A stretch of DNA of 64,000 nt from Rhodopseudomonas rhenobacensis (GCF_014203125.1 NZ_JACHIH010000006.1:62001-126000), one strand, 5' to 3'. Positions 8,840 through 16,630 are shown, numbered from the stretch's first letter. The notes: generated from the letters alone by a model not told the origin. Translations and numbers: made by a program.

Positions 8840-8865
8840 CGTTATAGCTCGCTGTATATCACGAT
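8840..8865. promoter_or_regulatory. ModE-box-like dyad upstream of DUF2478
   Basis: On the minus strand this reads ATCGTGATATA, an 8-base spacer and TATAACG. That closely resembles the known ModE site pattern ATCGCTATATA-N6-TATATAACGAT. It lies immediately upstream of the DUF2478 gene at 8235-8801 and downstream of the modE-like gene, where a molybdate-responsive repressor could block the promoter. The match is by eye. Confidence 0.65.
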
Positions 8866-8928
8866 GGCGCGGCGCCACCAACAACGTGAACGACAGAGGC
8901 TGCGGCGGCTGCGCAACCCAGCCCGCCG

Positions 8929-9321
8929 TCAGGCGCCGGCCTTCTCGGCCTTCTTGCGGCCCTTGGCGATGTCGGCGCGTAGCGCAGTCAATTGGGTGCG
9001 CGCGGCGGTTGCGGCGGCCTTTTCGATCGCGCGATAGCGCTCGACCAGCGACTGGCCGAACGGCGTCAGCATCGCGCCGCCGCCGTTCTTGCCGCCGGTC
9101 TGGCGGTCCACCGCGGCATGGCCGCAGATCCGGTTCAATTCGTCGACCAGATCCCAGGCCCGCTTGTAGGACATGTCCATGGCGCGGCCGGCGGCGGAGA
9201 TCGAGCCGCAGGCGGCGATGTTTTCCAGCAACTGGATCTTGCCCGGGCCGATCCGGCCCTCGGGATCGAGATCGATGCGGACGCTGAGCTGCGGCAAGGC
9301 GCGGGCAGGGGCTTTGGGCAT
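8929..9321 (-). CDS. ModE-like molybdate-responsive regulator, DNA-binding domain only
   Basis: A 130-residue protein matching the N-terminal winged-helix domain of ModE: IDLDPEGRIGPGKIQLLENI, ACGSISAAGRAMDMSYKRAW and DLVDELNRICG, then GGKNGGGAMLTPFGQSLVERY. The C-terminal molybdate-binding Mop domains of E. coli ModE are absent, and the remainder is a charged helix ending KGRKKAEKAGA. It may sense molybdate indirectly or act as a LysR-like single-domain regulator. The start at MPKAP is preferred, since the upstream extension is antisense-like. It lies 64 bp after modD on the same strand and is probably co-transcribed. Confidence 0.85.
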   Translation of the reverse strand: MPKAPARALPQLSVRIDLDPEGRIGPGKIQLLENIAACGSISAAGRAMDMSYKRAWDLVDELNRICGHAAVDRQTGGKNGGGAMLTPFGQSLVERYRAIEKAAATAARTQLTALRADIAKGRKKAEKAGA

Positions 9322-9385
9322 GGGACGACCGTTCACAAGGATGTCGGAGAAGAGAATAGCCTGCGCGGCAAAACGGTCCAATCGA

Positions 9386-10249
9386 TCATCGCCGCAATGG
9401 CGCGATGCGCACCTGGACGTCGCGCGGCTTCGCCAGATAGGGCGACGAGGTGACCAGGAGATCGGCGCCGGCCTGCGCATAGGCCGCGGCATTGCCGGCG
9501 TTGACGCCGCCGGCCGCGGCGATCACTGGGCGCCGCGGCATTGCGGCCAGCCGCGCCATCAGCGCCGCGATGTCGGCCGGCACGAATTTCTCTGCCTGGA
9601 TCACGTCGAAGCCGGCTTCGGCCGCCGCCACGCCGGCCTCCACCGAGCTGACCTCGATCACCAGTTTCTTTTCCGGCGCACCGCGCCGCAGCCGCGACGC
9701 GGTGTCCGTCAATGTCTCGTCGCCGAGAAAGCCGCGATGCTCGGCGAACACCAAGAGCGTCTCCGACAGCCCCAGCCGATGCATCACGGCGCCGCCGGCC
9801 TTCACCGCCGCCACCGCGAAGCGCTTGGTGCCGGGGGTGTTCTTGCGGGTGCAGGCGACTACGGGGCCGGGCGAAACCGCGGTGGCGGCATCGACGATGT
9901 CGCGCGCGGCGCTGGCGACGCCCGACCAGATCTCGATCAGGGTCTGCGCCACCTTCCAGCTTTTCAACAGCGCCGCGGCGGCGCCTTCCGCGGTGAGGAT
10001 CGCCGCGCCCGGCGCCAGCCTTGTCCCGGAAGTGGCGTGCAGCTCGACGCGGCCGCCGGCCAGTTCGATGATCGCGGCGGCGTCTTCGGCGAGCGCCAGC
10101 AGCATCGGATCGCGTGCGAAAAACTGCATCTGGCCCCATGCGGCGCCGATGCCGAGCGCCTCGGTGGTGAGGTCGCCATAAGGCACGTCATCGGCGAGCA
10201 GGCGCTCGAGTTCGGCGCGGCTCGCCGCGGTCGACAGGGTTTGGCTCAA
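9386..10249 (-). CDS. modD: ModD, nicotinate-nucleotide pyrophosphorylase-like
   Basis: A 287-residue homologue of quinolinate phosphoribosyltransferase in the ModD subgroup, found with molybdate transport or nitrogenase genes in phototrophs. Motifs are DDVPYGDLTTEALGI at the N-terminus, ACTRKNTPGTKRFAVAAVKA (the phosphoribosyl-binding CTRKT-like segment) and HRLGLSETLLVF. The C-terminal barrel strands are VIEVSSVEAGVAAAEAGFDVI and AAAGGVNAGNAAAYAQAGAD. The usual TTPG...RxxEK context is modified as in other ModD proteins, so the true reaction is uncertain. It reads leftward into the modE-like gene. Confidence 0.88.
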   Translation of the reverse strand: MSQTLSTAASRAELERLLADDVPYGDLTTEALGIGAAWGQMQFFARDPMLLALAEDAAAIIELAGGRVELHATSGTRLAPGAAILTAEGAAAALLKSWKVAQTLIEIWSGVASAARDIVDAATAVSPGPVVACTRKNTPGTKRFAVAAVKAGGAVMHRLGLSETLLVFAEHRGFLGDETLTDTASRLRRGAPEKKLVIEVSSVEAGVAAAEAGFDVIQAEKFVPADIAALMARLAAMPRRPVIAAAGGVNAGNAAAYAQAGADLLVTSSPYLAKPRDVQVRIAPLRR

Positions 10250-10334
10250 GGGTCCGTCCTCTTCTTGCAGGCCAGCTTTACGGCCAAGCCGCCGCCGCTG
10301 GCAATCCGGCCGCCGCGGTTGCGCGGCGCCGTTC

Positions 10335-10360
10335 CGTTATGTCCGTTTGGATACACCGAT
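10335..10360. promoter_or_regulatory. diverged ModE-box-like dyad between modD and second DUF2478 gene
   Basis: CGTTAT at one end and ATACACCGAT at the other, the same total span (26 bp) as the better site at 8840-8865 and identical to it at 16 of 26 positions by my alignment. It lies in the divergent intergenic region (10250-10565) and could control both directions. Immediately next to it is a perfect GATGTC-G-GACATC palindrome (10358-10370). This is weaker evidence than the 8840 site. Confidence 0.4.
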
Positions 10361-10565
10361 GTCGGACATCCGACGGCGCGGCGGCGGTATGGTCCGATTC
10401 CCGGCGAAATCGCCTGGTTTCCTCCGCATTCCCAGCAATTCACGGACCAGTCCGGCGCGGCACGAAGCTTGCTCTTAGGTTGGACACTTGTCGGGCAGTG
10501 GCTCATTGTCGGAGGGCTTCGGCGCGCAACGCGCGAAATCTTCCGCCCACCCAGGACGCTTCGTC

Positions 10566-11156
10566 ATGACGCTAGACCTTCCGGACCCCGATCCGACCCT
10601 CGTCGCCGCCATCGCCTACCGCGCCGAGGACGACGTCGACACCCTGCTGGCGGATTTCGGCGAGGCCTTGGTGCGCGCCGGCACCAAAGTCGGCGGCATC
10701 GTCCAGCGCAACAGCAAGGACGGCAACGGCAAGCTCTGCGGCATGCAGGCGATCGACCTGATGACCGGCCGCGCCATCGGCATTTCGCAGTCGCTCGGCT
10801 CCGGCTCCAGCGCCTGCAAGCTGGATAGCGCCGGGCTCGCCGAGGCCTCGCGCGCGGTGCAGGCCGCGGTCGGTGCCGACCTTGACCTCATCATCGTCAA
10901 CAAATTCTCCAAGCAGGAGGCCGGCGGCCACGGCCTGCGCAGCGAGATCGCCGACGCGATCCAGAGCGGCCGGCCGCTGCTCACCGCGGTGCCGGCGTCG
11001 TGCCTGGAAGCCTGGAGCGAGTTCACCGGCGATCGCGGCACCACGCTGTTGTGCTCGCGCGCCGTGGTCGAAGACTGGTGGCGCGAAGTGTCCACCCGGC
11101 AGGCGCTGCTCCGCGGCGCCGCCCCGTCCCAGCCCGACGCGCGGAGAGCGACGTGA
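10566..11156 (+). CDS. DUF2478 family protein (second paralogue)
   Basis: A 196-residue DUF2478 protein, paralogous to the leftward gene at 8235-8801. Shared blocks include CKLDSAGLAEASRAVQAAV, DLDLIIVNKFSKQE, GHGLRSEIADAI, PLLTAVPASCLEAW and CSRAVVEDWWREVS. The start ATG follows a long open region that looks non-coding, and MTLDLPDPDPTL is the sensible N-terminus. Its stop overlaps the next start as GTGA, so it begins a rightward operon with the YqeB-like and NifO-like genes. Confidence 0.8.
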   Translation: MTLDLPDPDPTLVAAIAYRAEDDVDTLLADFGEALVRAGTKVGGIVQRNSKDGNGKLCGMQAIDLMTGRAIGISQSLGSGSSACKLDSAGLAEASRAVQAAVGADLDLIIVNKFSKQEAGGHGLRSEIADAIQSGRPLLTAVPASCLEAWSEFTGDRGTTLLCSRAVVEDWWREVSTRQALLRGAAPSQPDARRAT

Positions 11157-12025
11157 CCCATAGCCGATTGAATTCGCGGATCCGCGCCAGCCAGTTGCCG
11201 ATCGCGGTGCTGCTCGGCACCAACGAGATCGCCTCCGCGGTCGCAGTCAGCCTGACCGGGCTCGGCTACGCGGTGATCCTGTGCCACGATCCGTTTCCGC
11301 CGGTGATGCGCCGGGCGATGTCGTTTCACGACGCGCTGTTCGACGACCGCGCGGTGGTCGATGGCGTCGCCGGCAAGCACGCCGAGACCCCGAGCGAGAT
11401 CGCCGCGGTGTTCTCCACGCCCGGCCAGGTGGTCGTCACTTCGCTGCATCTCACCGACATCATCGCGCTGCACCCGATCAAGATCCTGGTGGACGCGCGG
11501 ATGCAGAAGCATCGCGTCACCCCGGATTTCCGCGGCATCGCCGACGTCACCATCGGGCTCGGCCCGCAATTCACCGTCGACATCAATTGCGACATCGCGG
11601 TGGAAACCCGCCCGGCCAAGAACGGCACCGTGGTGCGCTCCGGCCGCACCGATGCGCCGGACGGCGTCGCCCGCGCGCTCGGCGGCGTCGGCGCCGAACG
11701 CTTCGTCTATTCCGACCGCGACGGCCGCTGGCATACCGCGCTGGAAATCGGCACCCGGATTTTCAAAGGCGTGGTGCTCGGCCATCTCGACGGCCAGCCG
11801 GTGCCGGCGTCGCTCGACGGCGTGCTGCGCGGCCTGGTGCGCGATTCCACGCTGGTGCCGGCCGGCGTCAAATTGCTGGAGATCGATCCGCGCGGCGCCA
11901 ATGCCAAATGGACCGGCACCGACGAGCGCGGCCGCGACATCGCCAAGGCCACGCTGACGGCGATCCGGTTGCGTGCGCTGCGCCCGGCGATCAAGGATGT
12001 CGGCGCCGGCGTGTACTACATCTGA
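11153..12025 (+). CDS. molybdoenzyme accessory protein, YqeB/EF2563 family
   Basis: A 290-residue protein of the EF2563/YqeB group, linked to maturation of molybdenum hydroxylases. The N-terminus has a Rossmann-like start (PIAVLLGTNEIASAVAVSL, then GYAVILCHDPFP). The C-terminal block GVKLLEIDPRGANAKW and GRDIAKATLTAIR is the family signature. The GTG start overlaps the DUF2478 stop. The gene therefore belongs to the same transcription unit, which fits a role in molybdenum use; the exact step is unknown. Confidence 0.75.
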   Translation: MTHSRLNSRIRASQLPIAVLLGTNEIASAVAVSLTGLGYAVILCHDPFPPVMRRAMSFHDALFDDRAVVDGVAGKHAETPSEIAAVFSTPGQVVVTSLHLTDIIALHPIKILVDARMQKHRVTPDFRGIADVTIGLGPQFTVDINCDIAVETRPAKNGTVVRSGRTDAPDGVARALGGVGAERFVYSDRDGRWHTALEIGTRIFKGVVLGHLDGQPVPASLDGVLRGLVRDSTLVPAGVKLLEIDPRGANAKWTGTDERGRDIAKATLTAIRLRALRPAIKDVGAGVYYI

Positions 12026-12051
12026 GCGCAATTCAGGCGGGGCGACCAGCG

Positions 12052-12489
12052 ATGGCCAAAGTGACGTTCTACGAAAAGCCCGGCTGCGGCGGCAACGCCC
12101 GGCAGAAGGCGCTGCTGATGTCCTCGGGCCACGACGTCGAGGTGCGCAACCTGCTGACCCAGCCGTGGGACGCCGCATCGCTGCGGCCGTTCTTCGGCGA
12201 CAAGCCGGTCGCCGACTGGTTCAACGCCTCCTCGCCGCGGGTGAAATCCGGCGAGGTCAAGCCGGCCGAACTGTCCGCCGAGGCGGCGCTTTCGCTTATG
12301 CTCGAAGATCCGCTGCTGATCCGCCGTCCCTTGATACAGGTCGGCGAACGCCGCGAAGCCGGCTTCGATCAGGCCGCGGTCGATGCCTGGATCGGGCTGC
12401 GGCCGACCGACGTTGTCGTTACCGACCGCTGCCTGAAGGAAGGCGACGCCGCGCACGCCGCGGCCTGCCGCGCCGCCGCGGAGCCGTAG
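12052..12489 (+). CDS. NifO-like nitrogenase-associated protein (ArsC/Spx fold)
   Basis: A 145-residue protein with the ArsC/Spx-type thioredoxin-like fold. It starts MAKVTFYEKPGCGGNARQKA, where GCGGNARQ corresponds to the active-site loop with a single conserved Cys. The distal RRPLIQVGERREAGFD holds the Arg-Pro motif of the ArsC family. Proteins of this subfamily are annotated as nitrogenase-associated (NifO) and have been tied to the balance of molybdenum or nitrate use. It is 26 bp after the YqeB-like gene and is the last gene of the rightward operon. Confidence 0.8.
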   Translation: MAKVTFYEKPGCGGNARQKALLMSSGHDVEVRNLLTQPWDAASLRPFFGDKPVADWFNASSPRVKSGEVKPAELSAEAALSLMLEDPLLIRRPLIQVGERREAGFDQAAVDAWIGLRPTDVVVTDRCLKEGDAAHAAACRAAAEP

Positions 12490-12497
12490 CCGCTGCG

Positions 12498-12761
12498 TCA
12501 TTGCCAGCCGCGCCCGCCGCTGGTGCCGTCGAGCGCCGCGCGGCAGGCCCGCGACACTTGCGGCCGATGGCTGTTCAGGCAGTTGCGCACGCCGCGATTG
12601 CCGTGCCGGATGCCGGCGCAATAGGCGTCGATATCACGCGCGCAGACCTGGCCGACCGGGCCGCGGCCGTCGCCATAGCCGCGGCCCTGCGCCTGCGCGG
12701 CGTCGATCGTCGACAACGCCAATGCTGCGAACAGCGCGGTGAGAATGAGGCTCTTGGTCAT
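12498..12761 (-). CDS. secreted cysteine-rich-repeat protein (one repeat)
   Basis: An 87-residue protein with a signal peptide (MTKSLILTALFAALALSTID..., cleavage near AQA). It has one Cys-rich repeat of the PF00839 type: CARDIDAYCAG...VRNCL...VSRACRAAL, with the spacing C-x7-C...C-x9-C. It is periplasmic or secreted, of unknown function. It lies 36 bp downstream of a two-repeat relative on the same strand, so the pair is a small operon. Confidence 0.75.
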   Translation of the reverse strand: MTKSLILTALFAALALSTIDAAQAQGRGYGDGRGPVGQVCARDIDAYCAGIRHGNRGVRNCLNSHRPQVSRACRAALDGTSGGRGWQ

Positions 12762-12797
12762 CTGTGGTCTCCATGGTTGCGGATGAGAAAGCGCGGG

Positions 12798-13277
12798 CTA
12801 TTGCGGCGCGTAGCTGCGCCGCTGCCCCCAGCCGGTGTTGTCGAGCGCCATGCGGCAGCCTTCGCTGAGCTTGTCGCGGGTGGTGTCGAGGCAGCGCCGC
12901 ACCAGCCCGCTGCCGTGCTCGATGCCGGCGCAGTGCTCGGCGATTTCGCTCATGCACAGCCGCGCCACCGGCCCCATGCCGGGGGCCATGTCGGGGCCGG
13001 TGCCCTCGATCGCGGCAAGGCAGTTTTCGCCGAGCTGCTTCTGGTGATCGTTGAGGCAGACCCAGGCCGCCGGACCGCGCGGTGTGGTCGGGCAATGCGC
13101 CTCGATCTCCTTGGCGCACAGCGCGGTGATCACCTGCATGCGGCCCATGCCGCCGCCCATGCCCATCCCCATGCCAGGGCCAGGGCCGCCGGGGCCCGGG
13201 CTCTGGGCGAGGGCGGGCGTGGAGAGCAGCGCGGCCAATGCGCCGAGCGCGACGATGCCGATTGGTTTGCGGGTCAT
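12798..13277 (-). CDS. secreted cysteine-rich-repeat protein (two repeats)
   Basis: A 159-residue exported protein with a signal peptide ending TPALAQ, a Gly/Met/Pro linker (GPGGPGPGMGMGMGGGMGRM) and two copies of the Cys-rich repeat: CAKEIEAHCP...VCL...ENCLAAI and CMSEIAEHCAG...RRCL...SEGCRMAL. It is paralogous to the smaller gene at 12498-12761 and precedes it on the same strand. It is divergent from the PepSY/two-component genes across about 140 bp, so it may be a target of that system, as is common for such arrangements; this is inference. Confidence 0.78.
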   Translation of the reverse strand: MTRKPIGIVALGALAALLSTPALAQSPGPGGPGPGMGMGMGGGMGRMQVITALCAKEIEAHCPTTPRGPAAWVCLNDHQKQLGENCLAAIEGTGPDMAPGMGPVARLCMSEIAEHCAGIEHGSGLVRRCLDTTRDKLSEGCRMALDNTGWGQRRSYAPQ

Positions 13278-13414
13278 GATGTGCCTCCTTGATTGCAGGT
13301 TCGCAGCGACCTTGCGCCGCGCGCTCTGTCGCCAGACTGAAACCCGGCTTCAGCGTCCTGTAAGGTTGCGGCCGCTAGATCACGGGGCGACCCATGCTCG
13401 CGGAGGACGCCGCA

Positions 13415-13762
13415 GTGACCACGCGCTCGATTCACGCTCTGCCGGCGGCACTGCTGCTGGCGCTGTCGGTCCCGGCGCTGGCGCAACCGACGCCGAGCCC
13501 GCGCGAATGCGCGCTGCGCGACGACGCGCCGCCCGAGACCACCGCGGCATTCGCGGCGATATTGGCCAAGATCAAGGCGCGTTTCCCCGATGCGCATATC
13601 CTGAAGATCGAGCGCACCGCGCTCGATCTCGAAGGCCGCCGGCTGGCCTACGAGGTCAAGCTGCTGCCGCAGGACGGCCGCATCGCCTGGCTGCGGTTCG
13701 ATGCGCGCACGCTGGAGCCGCTACAAGGCGCCGCGCCGGAGCGCGATTGCGCGCCGTCATAG
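13415..13762 (+). CDS. PepSY-domain exported protein
   Basis: A protein of 115 residues with a signal peptide (VTTRSIHALPAALLLALS..., cleavage after LAQ) and one PepSY domain. The domain is visible as AILAKIKARFPDAHILKIER followed by LAYEVKLLPQDGR and the WLRFDARTLEPL strand. I chose the GTG because GGAGG lies eight bases before it; an ATG seven codons upstream (13394) gives a charged stub before the signal peptide. It is followed closely by a response regulator and a sensor kinase. PepSY proteins in this position are thought to modulate the kinase or sense envelope conditions. Confidence 0.8.
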   Translation: MTTRSIHALPAALLLALSVPALAQPTPSPRECALRDDAPPETTAAFAAILAKIKARFPDAHILKIERTALDLEGRRLAYEVKLLPQDGRIAWLRFDARTLEPLQGAAPERDCAPS

Positions 13763-13791
13763 CCGCGCGGCGATCGCGGGCAGGAGCCACC

Positions 13792-14457
13792 ATGCGCGTT
13801 CTGCTGATCGAGGACGACACCCGGCTGGCGCGGCAGATCGCCGAGGTGCTCGAGCGCGCCGGCTACACCGTCGATCGCAGCGCCGACGGCGAGGACGGCT
13901 GGTTCATGGGCGACAGCGGCGTCTATGACGCCGCGATCCTCGACCTCGGCCTGCCGGGGCTCGACGGGCTGTCGGTGCTGCGGCGCTGGCGCGACGCCAA
14001 GCGCGCGACGCCGGTGCTGATCCTGACCGCGCGGGCGTCGTGGCGCGAAAAGGTCACCGGGCTGCGCGAAGGCGCCGACGACTATCTGACCAAGCCGTTC
14101 GAGATCGAAGAACTGCTGGCGCGGATCGAGGCGCTGATCCGCCGCGCCTCCGGCCACGCCACCGCGGAGATCAGCGTCGCCGGGCTCAGGCTCGATCCCT
14201 CGACGCAACGCATCAGCCGCGACGGCGCGCCGCTCGATCTCACCGCGCTGGAATATCGCGCGCTGGCCTATCTGATGATGCATCCCGCCAAGGTGGTGTC
14301 GAAAACCGAACTCACCGAACACATCTACGGCCAGGACGACGACCGCGATTCCAACGTCATCGAGGTTCTGGTCAACCGGCTGCGCAAGAAGATCGGCGCC
14401 GATGCGATCCGCACCCGGCGCGGTCACGGTTACCAACTGACGGACGTGGCGCCATGA
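13792..14457 (+). CDS. OmpR-family response regulator
   Basis: A 221-residue two-domain regulator. The receiver domain (residues 1-115) has IEDD near the N-terminus, the phospho-acceptor Asp in AAILDLGLPGLDG (about residue 51), Thr in LILTARA and Lys in DYLTKPF. The C-terminal winged helix (about 130-220) contains LTALEYRALAYLMMHPAKVV and the recognition helix SNVIEVLVNRLRKKIG. It resembles the PhoP/QseB subgroup. Its stop overlaps the kinase start as ATGA, so the two are translationally coupled. Confidence 0.95.
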   Translation: MRVLLIEDDTRLARQIAEVLERAGYTVDRSADGEDGWFMGDSGVYDAAILDLGLPGLDGLSVLRRWRDAKRATPVLILTARASWREKVTGLREGADDYLTKPFEIEELLARIEALIRRASGHATAEISVAGLRLDPSTQRISRDGAPLDLTALEYRALAYLMMHPAKVVSKTELTEHIYGQDDDRDSNVIEVLVNRLRKKIGADAIRTRRGHGYQLTDVAP

Positions 14458-15791
14458 CGCGGGCGCCGTCGCTGAAGCTGCGGCTGGTCAGCGCCTCGCT
14501 GGCCTGGGTGGTGGTCTCGCTCGCGGTCACCGGCGTGCTGCTGGTTTGGCTGTTCCGCTCGCATATCGAACGCCGCTTCGATCTGACGCTGCACGATCAT
14601 CTCGAGGAACTCGCCGCCGCCGCCGAACTCGACGACCGCGGCGGGCCGACGCTGTCGTGGGAGCCGGCCGATCCGCGCTTCAAGCCGGCGCTGTCCGGCT
14701 GGTACTGGGAAATCCGCGCCGACGGCGGAATACTGCGCGCTTCGGCCTCGCTCGGCGGCGCGCCGCTCGCCGGGCAAAGCCCCGGCGTCGGCCGGCCGGC
14801 GTCCTATCAGTACGTCACGGGACCGGCCGGCGAGAGCCTGCGCGTCATCGTGCAGGACATCGTGCTGCCGAACCGCGCGGCGCCGCTCACCGTGCTGGTC
14901 GCCGGCCCCTGCCTCGACATCCATGCCGACGTGCGCAGCTTCGCCGGCAACCTTGCGCTGTCGCTCGGCCTGCTCGGGCTGACGCTCGGCGCGCTGGTGC
15001 TGCTGCAGGTCGGCTACGGGCTGCGGCCGCTGCGCGCGGTGCAGAGCGCGCTCAACGCGATGCGGTTCGGCACGCGCGACCAACTCGACGAAACCGCCGG
15101 CCCGGTCGAGGTGCTGCCGCTGATCCAGGAGGTCAACGCGCTGTTGCGGCAACGCCAGGCCACCATCGATCTGGCGCGCGCCGAAGCCGGCGATCTCGCC
15201 CATGCGCTGAAGACCCCGATCGCGGTGATCAGCAACGAGGCCGCGCTGATCGCCGGCGCCGCCGGCACGGTGTTGAAAGCCGAGATCGACCGCATGCGGC
15301 GCGCCGTCGAGCATCATCTGGTGCGCTCGCGCGCCGCCGCCGGTTTCCGCGCGCCGCACGCCCGCGCTGCGCTCGCCGAGGTGCTGGCCGATGTCCGCTT
15401 CAGCCTGCAGCGGCTCTATCCCGAGCGCGCTCTGAGCATCGACGCGCCCGCAGACGCGTGGTTCGCCGGGCAGGCCGACGATCTCGGCGAGATGATCGGC
15501 AACCTCGCCGACAATGCCGGGAAGTGGGCGCGGCAGCGGGTCGCGATCGGCGTCGCGCTGGCCGGGCCGCGGCTGATCGTCACCGTCGACGATGACGGGC
15601 CGGGGCTCGGCGCCGAGGATCGCGCGGCCGCGATGCAGCGCGGCGGCCGGCTCGACAGCGAAAAGCCCGGCCATGGGCTCGGGCTCTCGATCGTCGCGCA
15701 TCTGGCGGAACTGTATGGCGGGGGATTGACGCTGGCGCCGTCGCCGCAAGGCGGGCTGCGCGCCGAACTGGATCTGCCGGCGGCGGTGTAA
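14454..15791 (+). CDS. membrane sensor histidine kinase
   Basis: A 445-residue kinase partner of the preceding regulator. TM1 is at about 13-34 (LAWVVVSLAVTGVLLVWLF) and TM2 at about 165-188 (LALSLGLLGLTLGALVLLQV), with a periplasmic sensor region between them. A HAMP-like linker precedes the H-box GDLAHALKTPIAVISNE, whose phospho-acceptor His is about residue 248. The ATPase domain has the N-box NLADNAGKWA, DDDGPGLG and GHGLGLSIV. It is complete. The Mu-like prophage begins only 17 bases after its stop codon, so its native terminator now lies beyond the prophage. Confidence 0.93.
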   Translation: MTRAPSLKLRLVSASLAWVVVSLAVTGVLLVWLFRSHIERRFDLTLHDHLEELAAAAELDDRGGPTLSWEPADPRFKPALSGWYWEIRADGGILRASASLGGAPLAGQSPGVGRPASYQYVTGPAGESLRVIVQDIVLPNRAAPLTVLVAGPCLDIHADVRSFAGNLALSLGLLGLTLGALVLLQVGYGLRPLRAVQSALNAMRFGTRDQLDETAGPVEVLPLIQEVNALLRQRQATIDLARAEAGDLAHALKTPIAVISNEAALIAGAAGTVLKAEIDRMRRAVEHHLVRSRAAAGFRAPHARAALAEVLADVRFSLQRLYPERALSIDAPADAWFAGQADDLGEMIGNLADNAGKWARQRVAIGVALAGPRLIVTVDDDGPGLGAEDRAAAMQRGGRLDSEKPGHGLGLSIVAHLAELYGGGLTLAPSPQGGLRAELDLPAAV

Positions 15792-15803
15792 GCCGCGCCG
15801 CGC

Positions 15804-15808
15804 GATCG
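15804..15808. repeat. 5-bp target-site duplication, left copy
   Basis: GATCG immediately before the left prophage end, repeated at 58196-58200 after the right end. A 5-bp duplication is what Mu-family transposition produces. Confidence 0.9.
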
Positions 15809-15832
15809 TGTAACGCGCAAGATCACATGGCA
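15809..15832 (+). repeat. left terminal transposase site L1
   Basis: Starts TGTAACGCGCAAGATC and ends ATGGCA. The inverse of this 24-mer at the right end (58172-58195) matches at 21 of 24 positions. The terminal TG is the strand-transfer end typical of Mu elements. Confidence 0.93.
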
Positions 15833-15928
15833 CAGGGCTGTTGAGGCGGGATTACCCGGGAAAATCCGGGATATTGTGAGACGCCGCAATGGCTTGGGCG
15901 GCTCTTGAGTAGTCCCGCTGGCGGTGGG

Positions 15929-15950
15929 CACCGCGCAAGATCAAATGGCA
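15929..15950 (+). repeat. internal left transposase site L2
   Basis: Core CGCGCAAGATCAAATGGCA in the same orientation as L1, with 118 bp between equivalent positions. In Mu, L1 and L2 are about 105 bp apart, so this matches the expected layout for transposase binding. Confidence 0.88.
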
Positions 15951-16012
15951 GTTCTGGCGCCATAGGCTACGGGCGCGCTGCCGAAAAACATCGAGAAATC
16001 AGTGATCGCCAG

Positions 16013-16045
16013 CGCCGAACTCCGAAACGAGTTCGGAGTTCGGCG
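16013..16045. repeat. perfect 14-bp inverted repeat with 5-base loop
   Basis: Arms CGCCGAACTCCGAA and TTCGGAGTTCGGCG around ACGAG. A third copy of the arm, GCCGAACTCCGAAA, lies at 16117-16130 in direct orientation. The hairpin is downstream of the leftward gene at 16145-16630 and could terminate it, though no T-run follows. It could instead be a protein-binding site near the left end. Confidence 0.7.
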
Positions 16046-16144
16046 ATTAGCACCGGAAATGCGGGTTATGCCCGTCTCACGCCGCTTTCTCTAGCTTCGC
16101 GGCTTCAGGCGCCGCGGCCGAACTCCGAAAACCGCGTGCCACAC

Positions 16145-16630
16145 TTAACGCCGCACGCGGCGCTCGGCGGTGCGCAAGGCGCGCTCACAGCTCGCCAGGT
16201 TCTGCCGGTACGACTCGTCGAGCCGATTGACGGCGACCAGCGTCCGGGCCGGCTCCTCGTCGCGGACGATCGCCGCCACCGCAGCCGACAGATCCCCGGC
16301 CGCCATCCAGCACGACGCCCGGGCATCGCCCGGCTTGGTGCCTTGCAACAGCCGCGACTCGATCTGAAACAGCCGGCCCTTCTGCGTCCTCAACTCACGC
16401 GCGTCGCCGGTCTGTAATGCTGCCGTTATCAGCTTTTCGGCATCGCGAATCTCGCGAACGGCCGCCTCGAAGTCGGGATTCGCCTCGGCGTACGCGTTGA
16501 GCACCGCATCGACCTGCTGCATGGCCCGCTCGGCGCTGACCGGAACCGGCGCAGATGGCTCGGCCGAAGCCGTGCCGATGGCAAAAATGCAGGCCGAAAA
16601 GGCCGTCGAAAAGGTCTTAGAACCGGCCAT
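16145..16630 (-). CDS. secreted hypothetical protein, lysogeny-side moron
   Basis: A 161-residue protein with a signal peptide (MAGSKTFSTAFSACIFAIGT..., cleavage near ASA). The mature part is helical and charged, with two Cys residues (DARASCWMAAG and NLASCERALR). I do not recognise the family. It is transcribed leftward in the same direction as the repressor and lies just beyond it, the position of genes expressed from a prophage. A periplasmic product there suggests superinfection exclusion or a host-fitness role; this is inference. The ATG was chosen over an in-frame TTG four codons upstream because it starts the signal peptide directly. Confidence 0.7.
   Translation of the reverse strand: MAGSKTFSTAFSACIFAIGTASAEPSAPVPVSAERAMQQVDAVLNAYAEANPDFEAAVREIRDAEKLITAALQTGDARELRTQKGRLFQIESRLLQGTKPGDARASCWMAAGDLSAAVAAIVRDEEPARTLVAVNRLDESYRQNLASCERALRTAERRVRR

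Larger units (their letters stand above)
15833..16144. other. left-end non-coding region of the prophage
   Basis: No gene is seen. It holds the second transposase site L2 (15929-15950), a possible degenerate third site around 15972, a perfect 14-bp inverted repeat (16013-16045) and another copy of its arm at 16117-16130. Confidence 0.7.
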
